A DNA stretch of 6,127 nucleotides. It comes from an uncultured Acidimicrobiia bacterium. Its GTDB lineage: Bacteria > Actinomycetota > Acidimicrobiia > Spongiisociales > JAENVV01. Positions 1 through 5,711 of this stretch are shown here, piece by piece. Location: the NCBI GenBank assembly GCA_905480085.1, contig CAJQPD010000222.1:1-6127 (forward strand), written 5' to 3'. The notes under the pieces were generated by a model. The model worked only from the letters and a program-made list of their open reading frames with translations. It searched no databases and was not told the origin of the DNA. Every line of letters starts with the position of its first letter. Position 1 is the first letter of the stretch. The translations under genes were made by a program, and so were the position numbers.

Positions 1-1325
1 CCTCCGGCGGCAGCCATGAGGCCGTCGATACTCAGATACGCCAATGAGTCGACCTCGAGGAACTCGCGAATCTCATCGACGTTTCGTTCCGCCGCCAGCA
101 GCCGTGATCGATCTGACGTGTCCATGCCGTAGAAACATGGCCAGCGATAGGGCGGCGACGAGATGCGGAGATGAATCTCGGATGCGCCCGCCTCACGGAC
201 CATCGTGACGAGCTGCCGGGTAGTGCTTCCCCGTACGATCGAGTCGTCGACGAGAACCACACGTTGACCTTTCAAGGTGGCGGGAATCGGGTTGAGTTTC
301 ATCCGGATGCCACGATCGCGCAGCATCTGAGATGGTTCGATGAACGTGCGGCCGACGTACCGGTTCTTGATGAGCCCATCGGCATAATGGATCCGGCTCA
401 CTTCCGCGAAGCCCTGGGCGGCCGGGATACCTGATTCGGGGACCGGAACTACGACGTCGGCTTCGACGGGTGATTCGGTGGCGAGAAGTCGTCCCATTTC
501 TTGACGCGACGCATGGATGTTTCGTCCGAGCAAATGGCTGTCCGGTCGAGCGAAGTATACGAATTCGAACACGCAGAGCTTGGGTTCGGGAGTGATTGCG
601 AACGGTCGGTAGCTTTTGAGGCCTGACGCGTTTATGACGATCATTTCGCCCGGTTCAATCTCTCTGATGAACTCGGCACCGAGAATGTCAAGAGCGGCGG
701 TCTCGGACGCCACCACCCAACCGTTGTCACCCAGGCTGCCCAGGCAAAGCGGCCGGAATCCGTGGGAATCTCTCAGGGCAACCAGATTGCCCTGGTCCAT
801 GATCGTGAGAGAAAAGGCTCCTTCGAACATTGGGGCCGACTTCAGCACGGCATGGGCTAATCCGTTGCCGTCCGACCGGGTGGAGTCGACCTCCCGTGAG
901 ATGGCTTCGAGCATGAGTTCGGAATCGGTTACGTTGGCCAGTTGAAGGTCCTCAGCCAACTGAAGCGTGTTGGTCAGGTTCCCATTATGTGCCAGTGCCA
1001 CCGCCGATTCGCCGACCTGCCGGTAAGTGGGCTGGGCGTTGTTCCAGACGGTTGATCCGGTTGTCGAATATCGGGTGTGTCCGATGGCTAGGTGGCCGTC
1101 GAGGGCGGCCAGGGTCTGTTCGTCGAATACCTGGGTGACCAGACCCATGTCTTTGGAGATCATGGTGGTCTCGCCATTCGACACGGCCATTCCGGCGCTT
1201 TCCTGGCCGCGGTGCTGGAGAGCGAACAGGCCGAAGTAGGTCAGCTGCGATGCCTGTTGGCCCGGGGCGTATACCCCGAACACGCCGCACTCTTCGCCCG
1301 GCTCGGAAAGATCATCGATGGTCAC
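1..1325 (-). CDS. purF: Amidophosphoribosyltransferase (glutamine PRPP amidotransferase), 3' end cut by window edge
   Basis: This enzyme catalyses the first committed step of purine synthesis in the cytoplasm: PRPP plus glutamine gives 5-phosphoribosylamine, glutamate and pyrophosphate. I translated it from the minus strand; 441 codons are present and the frame is still open at base 1. The N-terminal glutamine amidotransferase (Ntn hydrolase) domain shows the nucleophile Cys13 in EECGVFG, HRGQESAG at 38-45, RYSTTGS at 85-91 and AHNGNLTN at 112-119. The phosphoribosyltransferase domain follows, with VPVPESGIPAA near 293 and the PRPP loop VVLVDDSIVRGST at 356-368. Cys251 (CVFEFVYFARPDS) and Cys397 (PCFYG) match two of the four 4Fe-4S ligands of the Bacillus subtilis-type enzyme; the other two would lie in the missing C-terminus. 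Residues 1-12 form the expected short propeptide removed to expose Cys13. The GTG start at 1325 is the first start after an in-frame TAA upstream; no Shine-Dalgarno sequence is evident. The family is usually about 460-520 residues, so little is lost. Confidence 0.97.
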   Translation of the reverse strand, partial: MTIDDLSEPGEECGVFGVYAPGQQASQLTYFGLFALQHRGQESAGMAVSNGETTMISKDMGLVTQVFDEQTLAALDGHLAIGHTRYSTTGSTVWNNAQPTYRQVGESAVALAHNGNLTNTLQLAEDLQLANVTDSELMLEAISREVDSTRSDGNGLAHAVLKSAPMFEGAFSLTIMDQGNLVALRDSHGFRPLCLGSLGDNGWVVASETAALDILGAEFIREIEPGEMIVINASGLKSYRPFAITPEPKLCVFEFVYFARPDSHLLGRNIHASRQEMGRLLATESPVEADVVVPVPESGIPAAQGFAEVSRIHYADGLIKNRYVGRTFIEPSQMLRDRGIRMKLNPIPATLKGQRVVLVDDSIVRGSTTRQLVTMVREAGASEIHLRISSPPYRWPCFYGMDTSDRSRLLAAERNVDEIREFLEVDSLAYLSIDGLMAAAG

Positions 1326-1334
1326 TAGGCACCC

Positions 1335-1340
1335 ATGTTA
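1335..1340 (-). promoter_or_regulatory. Putative purF -10 element
   Basis: Read on the minus strand the hexamer is TAACAT, matching the actinobacterial TANNNT pattern, and it ends 9 bases before the purF GTG. A transcript from it would begin within about 2-3 bases of the start codon, which agrees with the lack of a ribosome binding site. No convincing -35 box is visible (the hexamer at the usual distance reads CATACG). It is a single short match, so it remains tentative. Confidence 0.4.
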
Positions 1341-1359
1341 CTTGTCGCTCGTCAGTGCG

Positions 1360-1365
1360 TATGCT
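1360..1365 (+). promoter_or_regulatory. Putative -10 element of the zinc-ribbon gene
   Basis: TATGCT fits the TANNNT -10 consensus and ends 6 bases before the GTG at 1372, exactly where transcription would be expected to start. This suggests a leaderless message. The -35 region at about 1337-1343 is poor (GTTACT/TTACTT) and overlaps the proposed purF -10 element on the other strand. The element also argues for the GTG at 1372 over the in-frame GTG at 1366 or TTG at 1342. Confidence 0.45.
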
Positions 1366-1371
1366 GTGATC

Positions 1372-1569
1372 GTGCGGTACTGCTTTGTCTGCGACCATCC
1401 TGTCGGAGGAACCTCGTGCCCCGATTGTGGGCGTCCCGCATATGAGACCTCGGATCCGGTCCGTCGATTGAAGCGACCCTCCGTCCCCAGGTCCGCCGTC
1501 GCCATCGCCGTGGGGTTGGCGCTCGTCATCTTGCTGCTGGCCTTCCAGGTGCGGTGGGGCATACGTTGA
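1372..1569 (+). CDS. Small zinc-ribbon protein with one transmembrane helix, function unknown
   Basis: This is a 65-residue protein that I do not recognise as a named family. Its N-terminus carries two CxxC knuckles, Cys4-Cys7 (YCFVCD) and Cys16-Cys19 (CPDCGRPAYE), eight residues apart, which is the layout of a zinc-ribbon metal site. A basic stretch at 29-40 (VRRLKRPSVPR) precedes a hydrophobic helix at about 41-60 (AVAIAVGLALVILLLAF) and a short RWGIR tail. The positive-inside rule would put the zinc ribbon in the cytoplasm, anchored by a C-terminal helix. I chose the GTG at 1372 because a TATGCT -10 element ends 6 bases before it and the metal site follows at once; GTG 1366 and ATG 1318 are in frame, but the latter would overlap purF. 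It is the only plus-strand gene here, divergent from purF and convergent with purL. Nothing in the sequence ties it to purine synthesis beyond its position. Confidence 0.75.
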   Translation: MRYCFVCDHPVGGTSCPDCGRPAYETSDPVRRLKRPSVPRSAVAIAVGLALVILLLAFQVRWGIR

Positions 1570-1578
1570 GCGGGCTCA
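1567..1578. repeat. 12-base palindrome joining the stop codons of the zinc-ribbon gene and purL
   Basis: TGAGC and GCTCA flank a GG centre; the outer triplets are the TGA stop of the plus-strand gene and the complement of the TGA stop of purL. An overlapping inverted repeat, GGGCTCAGCCC, lies at 1573-1583. The stems are short, the loops minimal and no T-run follows on either strand, so I do not call it an intrinsic terminator. Confidence 0.4.
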
Positions 1579-3774
1579 GCCCATTCGTGAACGGATAGCG
1601 CCAGACCAGGCGACGCCCGCTTCGGAGAGCGGAATGCTGGTGACCCCGCCCCGGGTGTCGTCGAAGCTGATGTGGTCGCCACCAAACGTACCAAGTTCGT
1701 TCAGGGGAACCCCCAGGTCATCCGCGATCGCCCGGATGGCTGCTGCGTGGTTGTCAGGGACTGCAGCAATGAAGCCGTGAGGGGCCTCGGCGAAGAGGCC
1801 GGCCCAACTTGAGTAGGCCACGTGAGCGCCGACCTGGGAAGCAATACATACCTCGGAGAGGGTCACGGCTACCCCACCATCTGAAATGTCGTGCATGACG
1901 GGCACCAATTCTTGTTGGGCCAGGGCGATCGCCAACTCGATGACTGCTTTGCCAATCGTGGGGTTAGAGCTCGTTGGTCGCCCCCCGACGTGACCTTTGA
2001 TGATCTTCTCGAAGGCGCTCCCTGCGAGGTTTCGAGAATCTTGCGGACCGAACATCCAGATGGACATACCCTCCTCGGCACTGTCAAGGCGGGGGACCGA
2101 GCGTGGGGCGGGATCGGCCAACCCGAGCATCCCGACAATCGGCGTCGGGTATATGTCGACCTCGTCGGTTTCGTTGTAGAACGAGACGTTGCCACCGACC
2201 ACCGGAACCCCGAGAGCTTCGCAGGCCAGGGACATTCCTTCGACGGTCTCAATGAATTGCCACATGACCTCGGGTTTCTCGGGGTTGCCGAAGTTGAGGT
2301 TGTCGACGACGGCCATGGGCTTGGCTCCGAGCATGGCGACATTCAAGGCGGCTTCCCATACAAGGTTGGCACCACCCCGCTGAGGGTCGAGGTAACACTG
2401 GCGGCCGTTTCCGTCGGTCGAGACGGCCAGAGCTTTTTCGGTTCCTTTGATTCGCAGTAGCGATCCGTTTTCGCCAGGACCGACGATTGTATTGAGGAAC
2501 AATTGGTGATCGTATTGTTCATACACCCACGAGGGGTCACCGATCGAGGGGTCGGCGAGAACCTCCAGCAGACAACTTGTGATGTCGGGGGTTTCCCGGT
2601 ATTCAAGGGTGTCGGCCCACAGGCCTTCGAGCCAGTCGGGCTGTGCCGAGTCACGTCGGAGAATCGGAGCTGCTTCGGATAGGGACGCCGCCGGCATCTC
2701 GGCCACCACCCGGTCGTTGTAGGAGATCCGCAGAGTGTCCCCTGCGGTGACGGTTCCTACTACGGAGGCGTCGATCTCCCACTTGGTGGCGACTGCCAGC
2801 ACCGCCTCGACGTTCGCCGGATCCACAAAGGCCATCATGCGCTCTTGAGATTCGGACATCAGGAGTTCGGCGGCGCTCATGCCCGCTTCGCGGACGTGAA
2901 CCCTGCCGAGGTCCACGTCCATGCCGGTTCCGGCCCTGGCAGCAGGTTCGGATGTGGCACATGACAATCCAGCTGCTCCGAGGTCCTGGACCCCCACAAC
3001 CAGGGCCCGGTCATATAGTTCCAGGCAGGCTTCAATCAGCTTCTTTTCTTCGAATGGGTCACCGACTTGAACCGTGGGGCGCTTGGTGTCTGAACCGGCA
3101 TCGAACGATGCCGAGGCGAGCACCGAGGCTCCGCCGATCCCATCACGACCGGTACTTGAGCCGAGCAACACCGCGATGGTTCCGGGGGTTCCGGCCGTTC
3201 CGAGTACGAGTTGTTCTTTGCGCATGATGCCGAGGCACATGACATTGACGAGCGGGTTACCCGAATAGCACTCCTCGAATGCGACTTCGCCGCCAACCGT
3301 CGGCACACCGACGGCGTTGCCGTATCCAGCCACGCCGGCAACGACCCCGGCCAGCAGGTAGCGATTGTGTGGGTCGTCGAGCGGTCCAAATCGGATCTGA
3401 TCCCAAAGCGCGATTGGTCGGGCACCCATTGTGAAGATATCCCGAAGGATCCCTCCCACTCCGGTGGCGGCGCCCTGGTACGGCTCCACGAAGGACGGAT
3501 GGTTGTGTGATTCGATCCGCAGCGCCGCCAGCCAACCGTCGCCAAGGTCGACGACTCCGGCGTTTTCGCCCGGTCCGACCACCACCCAGGGCGCCGAGGT
3601 CGGGAATCGGCCGAGGAAGGCTCTCGACGATTTGTACGAACAGTGTTCCGACCACATCACCGAGTACATGGCCAGTTCGGCTTCGGTCGGCGGGCGGTTC
3701 AAAATGTCACACACGTCGGCGTACTCGTCGTCTGTCATGCCGAGCGCTTGGTGGATCGGCAGCGTCTCAGACAT
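1576..3774 (-). CDS. purL: Phosphoribosylformylglycinamidine synthase, large synthetase subunit (short form)
   Basis: This is the ATP-dependent subunit of FGAM synthetase: FGAR plus ATP plus ammonia (supplied by PurQ from glutamine) gives FGAM, the fourth step of purine synthesis. It has 732 residues, close to the usual length of about 740 for the short PurL that needs separate PurQ and PurS, against roughly 1300 for the fused enterobacterial form. The N-terminal half shows WSEHCSYKSS at 41-50, ESHNHPS at 88-94, GATGVGGILRD near 101-112, GGEVAFEECYSGNP at 161-174, DLGAAGLSCATSE at 264-276 and SESQERM at 308-314. The second, pseudo-repeated half shows GPGENGSLLRIKGT at 432-445, VVGGNVSFYNET at 525-536 and DISDGGVAVTLSE at 629-641. 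The ATG at 3774 lies inside the end of purQ (8-base overlap). The nearest GGAG is about 16 bases upstream, too far to be strong, so translation probably relies on coupling. The gene appears intact. Confidence 0.98.
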   Translation of the reverse strand: MSETLPIHQALGMTDDEYADVCDILNRPPTEAELAMYSVMWSEHCSYKSSRAFLGRFPTSAPWVVVGPGENAGVVDLGDGWLAALRIESHNHPSFVEPYQGAATGVGGILRDIFTMGARPIALWDQIRFGPLDDPHNRYLLAGVVAGVAGYGNAVGVPTVGGEVAFEECYSGNPLVNVMCLGIMRKEQLVLGTAGTPGTIAVLLGSSTGRDGIGGASVLASASFDAGSDTKRPTVQVGDPFEEKKLIEACLELYDRALVVGVQDLGAAGLSCATSEPAARAGTGMDVDLGRVHVREAGMSAAELLMSESQERMMAFVDPANVEAVLAVATKWEIDASVVGTVTAGDTLRISYNDRVVAEMPAASLSEAAPILRRDSAQPDWLEGLWADTLEYRETPDITSCLLEVLADPSIGDPSWVYEQYDHQLFLNTIVGPGENGSLLRIKGTEKALAVSTDGNGRQCYLDPQRGGANLVWEAALNVAMLGAKPMAVVDNLNFGNPEKPEVMWQFIETVEGMSLACEALGVPVVGGNVSFYNETDEVDIYPTPIVGMLGLADPAPRSVPRLDSAEEGMSIWMFGPQDSRNLAGSAFEKIIKGHVGGRPTSSNPTIGKAVIELAIALAQQELVPVMHDISDGGVAVTLSEVCIASQVGAHVAYSSWAGLFAEAPHGFIAAVPDNHAAAIRAIADDLGVPLNELGTFGGDHISFDDTRGGVTSIPLSEAGVAWSGAIRSRMG

Positions 3775-4459
3775 GTGATGAGACTTTTGACTCCAGGAAC
3801 GATTCGAGCAGGATTCGACCGTCCGCCGATCCCAGGATCAATTCGATTGCCCGTTCAGGGTGCGGCATGATGCCGGCGACGTTTCCATTTGAAACCGCCG
3901 CAATGTTGTTGGTTGACCCATTCGGATTGTTCGTCGCGTCGATGTTTCCCGACGCATCCGAATAGCGAAGTGGAACCCGTCCAGCCGATTCGAGCGAGGC
4001 AAGCTCGCTCGGTGCGGCGGTGAAGTTTCCTTCATAGGAGTTGAGAGGAATCTCAAGTACGTCACCGACTTGAGCTGCTCTCGTGAGGATGGAGTTGGTC
4101 GACTCGACTCGCAGATGGATTGGCTTGCAAATGAACTTGAGGTCGCGATTCTGGAGAAGCACACCCGGGAGGAGACCGGCCTCGCACAGAATTTGAAAAC
4201 CGTTGCAGATGCCAAGCACCGGAGCGCCGGAAGCGGCGAGTCGGTTGACTTCGGCCATCACCGGGGAGAAGCGAGCGATTGCCCCGGTACGCAGATAGTC
4301 GCCGTGGGCGAACCCGCCGGGAAGCACGACGCTGTCGTACCCGGACAGGTCGGTGTCACGATGCCAGACGAGGTCAGCTGAGCCGCCGAGTGTTTCCAAT
4401 GCGTATACGACGTCGTGCTCACAGTTGCTGCCTGGGAAAACGACGACAGCCGTTTTCAT
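3767..4459 (-). CDS. purQ: Phosphoribosylformylglycinamidine synthase, glutaminase subunit
   Basis: This is a class I glutamine amidotransferase that hydrolyses glutamine and channels ammonia to PurL in the PurLQS complex. It has 230 residues, close to the B. subtilis protein. The fold is visible from FPGSNCEHD at 8-16, LPGGFAHGDYLRTGAIARF at 46-64 and the nucleophile elbow GICNGFQ with Cys85 at 83-89, to the histidine-glutamate pair His200 and Glu202 in MPHPERA. The segment DLKFICKP at 106-113 and NNPNGSTNNIAAV at 177-189 are also family-typical. The segment usually written HGEGNF or SGEGRY reads SYEGNF at 141-146, so a tyrosine stands where glycine is common; the catalytic residues are intact. 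The ATG at 4459 overlaps the purS stop as ATGA, and no ribosome binding site lies close upstream, so I infer reinitiation after purS. An in-frame extension upstream to 4516 exists but would run deep into purS and add residues that do not resemble PurQ. Confidence 0.98.
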   Translation of the reverse strand: MKTAVVVFPGSNCEHDVVYALETLGGSADLVWHRDTDLSGYDSVVLPGGFAHGDYLRTGAIARFSPVMAEVNRLAASGAPVLGICNGFQILCEAGLLPGVLLQNRDLKFICKPIHLRVESTNSILTRAAQVGDVLEIPLNSYEGNFTAAPSELASLESAGRVPLRYSDASGNIDATNNPNGSTNNIAAVSNGNVAGIMPHPERAIELILGSADGRILLESFLESKVSSHV

Positions 4460-4707
4460 GGATTGATGACGATTTCGAAATCTTCCATCACCGGGTTCGC
4501 AAGGAGTTTTTCGCACATCTCGGTGACGGCGGCGCGTATGGAGTCGGCGTCGCCTGGCGGTACCTGAAGTTCGATGGTCTTGTCGATCCGCACGTCCGAC
4601 ACGTCATGGCCCAGGTCTCTTAATGCCCGGGCCACGGTGGCGCCTTGGGGGTCCGAGATGCTGGGGCGACGACGAATGTTGACGGTTACGGTCGTGGTGT
4701 CGGCCAT
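4456..4707 (-). CDS. purS: Phosphoribosylformylglycinamidine synthase, small subunit PurS
   Basis: PurS is the small structural subunit that bridges PurL and PurQ and helps transfer ammonia between them. The 83 residues match the usual size of about 80-85. The recognisable blocks are SISDPQGATVARALRDLG at 16-33, the VRIDKTIEL strand at 39-47 and EKLLANPVMEDFEIVI at 66-81, which correspond to the family pattern (DPQG, GKxIEL and CEKLLANPVxEDxEI). I chose the ATG at 4707, not the TTG one codon earlier, because ATG sits 5 bases after a good Shine-Dalgarno sequence and overlaps the purC stop by one base (TGATG). The 3' end overlaps purQ by four bases. The order purS-purQ-purL fits the stoichiometric PurLQS complex. 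Confidence 0.97.
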   Translation of the reverse strand: MADTTTVTVNIRRRPSISDPQGATVARALRDLGHDVSDVRIDKTIELQVPPGDADSIRAAVTEMCEKLLANPVMEDFEIVINP

Positions 4708-5585
4708 CAAGTTCCTTTCAAATACGAATCAAACGAGGTACCAGAGATCTTCTCGAACGCCTCGACGTAGCGAGCGCGGGTCCCGGCAATCACCTCGGGT
4801 GGCAACGGCGGTGATGGAGGGGAATGGTCCCATCCTGAGGCGTCGAGCCAATCGCGGACGTACTGCTTGTCGAAGGAGGGGACCGCCGCGCCTGGCTGAT
4901 ACTCGTCGGCCGGCCAATACCGGGAGGAGTCGGGTGTGAGTACTTCGTCGATGAGAAGCAATTCCCCGTTTGAGTATCCGAATTCGAACTTGGTATCGGC
5001 CAGGATCACCCCGCGGGCGGCCGCATAGCGAGCAGCGGTCAGATAGATCTCGATCGAAGTTGTTCTGAGGCGATCATAGAGGTCATCGCCAAGCGCGGCT
5101 CGGGCCCCGGCCTCGTCGAGGTTCTCGTCGTGGCCGGACTCGGCTTTCGTCGCAGGCGTGAAGATGGGTTCGGGAAGCTGGTCGGCCATGGCCAGTCCGG
5201 CGGGAAGATGCTCGGTCGTGGGGCCTCCACCGTCGCGATATTCCCGCCACGACGATCCGTACAGGTAGCCGCGCACCACGCATTCGACGGGAATGACTTC
5301 ACAGCGTCGCACGATCATCGAGCGTCCGGATAGTTCGGCGAGATCCGAGTCCGTTAGTCCGGTAATGCCGCTCAGATCGGTGCTTATGAGATGGTTCGGG
5401 GTTTCGAGGAGATCAAACCAGTGCAGCGAGAGACCGGTTAGGACCCGGCCTTTGTCGGGGATGGGGTCGCCGAGGATGACGTCGTACGCCGAGATGCGGT
5501 CGGTTGCGACGAACAACAGGCGTTCGTCGTCGATTTCGTAGATCTCCCTGACTTTTCCGGACGCCAGGTGTTTGAGTGCCAGCAC
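4707..5585 (-). CDS. purC: Phosphoribosylaminoimidazole-succinocarboxamide synthase (SAICAR synthetase)
   Basis: This enzyme joins CAIR and aspartate with ATP hydrolysis to give SAICAR, in the later half of purine synthesis. The 292 residues match the longer bacterial/yeast type (about 290-300) rather than the B. subtilis type of about 240. Visible blocks are SGKVREIYE at 9-17 (nucleotide-binding loop), ATDRISAYD at 27-35, the signature VIPVECVVRGYLYGS at 97-111, FTPATKAESGHDENL at 142-156, the second signature LADTKFEFG at 195-203, IDEVLTPDSSRYW at 212-224 and PSFDKQYVRDWL at 236-247. The C-terminal part typical of the long form is present. The start is GTG at 5585; a TACTAT -10 element ends 8 bases upstream and no ribosome binding site is seen, which suggests a leaderless message. 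The stop overlaps the purS start by one base, so purC is probably the first gene of a purCSQL operon. Confidence 0.97.
   Translation of the reverse strand: MLALKHLASGKVREIYEIDDERLLFVATDRISAYDVILGDPIPDKGRVLTGLSLHWFDLLETPNHLISTDLSGITGLTDSDLAELSGRSMIVRRCEVIPVECVVRGYLYGSSWREYRDGGGPTTEHLPAGLAMADQLPEPIFTPATKAESGHDENLDEAGARAALGDDLYDRLRTTSIEIYLTAARYAAARGVILADTKFEFGYSNGELLLIDEVLTPDSSRYWPADEYQPGAAVPSFDKQYVRDWLDASGWDHSPPSPPLPPEVIAGTRARYVEAFEKISGTSFDSYLKGT
4713..4718 (-). promoter_or_regulatory. Ribosome binding site of purS
   Basis: Read on the minus strand this is AAAGGA, followed by five bases and the purS ATG. It lies within the last codons of purC. It is the only well-placed Shine-Dalgarno sequence found ahead of any start in this cluster, so it fixes the purS start and probably drives purS, with purQ and purL following by coupling. 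Confidence 0.75.
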
Positions 5586-5593
5586 GCGGCGAG

Positions 5594-5599
5594 ATAGTA
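5594..5599 (-). promoter_or_regulatory. Putative purC operon -10 element
   Basis: Read on the minus strand the hexamer is TACTAT, a good TANNNT match, ending 8 bases before the purC GTG. Transcription would begin one or two bases before, or at, the start codon. No convincing -35 box lies at 16-17 bases spacing (around CGAGGA/ACGAGG). With so short a leader there is no room for a purine riboswitch, and I saw none elsewhere in the 126 bases between 5586 and 5711. That gap also shows no clear hairpin plus T-run after the upstream membrane gene. Confidence 0.5.
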
Positions 5600-5711
5600 G
5601 CGGCTTTGACTGCTTTCCTCGTCCCGGGTACCGCGTTCCAAACTCGCCTTCATTTCGGGAGGCCGATCGGCGCCGTCGAGCGACAAAGAGGGGTTCGCCA
5701 ACGTGACCATT

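Noticed and set aside
616..945. 109-codon plus-strand open frame opposite purF
   Set aside because: It lies wholly inside the well-supported purF coding region, has no promoter or ribosome binding site, and its composition is that of a complementary-strand shadow.
1338..1694. 118-codon minus-strand open frame spanning the zinc-ribbon gene and the end of purL
   Set aside because: It overlaps the purL C-terminus in another frame and lies antisense to the zinc-ribbon gene; its translation is Ser/Thr/Arg-rich with no recognisable motif.
1891..2460. 189-codon plus-strand open frame opposite purL
   Set aside because: It is long but fully antisense to conserved purL codons, which account for the base pattern; no recognisable domain.
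5605..5633. TTTGAC on the plus strand as a -35 box for a divergent promoter from the purC upstream region
   Set aside because: No TANNNT-like hexamer lies at the required spacing and there is no credible plus-strand gene downstream.
5660..5680. GCCGATCGGC palindrome as a terminator of the membrane protein gene
   Set aside because: It is a self-complementary stretch without a proper loop and no T-run follows on the minus strand.
5586..5711. Shared regulatory motif between the purC and purF upstream regions (both contain GACGAG and GTACC)
   Set aside because: The short matches lie at different distances from the two -10 elements and are expected by chance in sequence of this composition.
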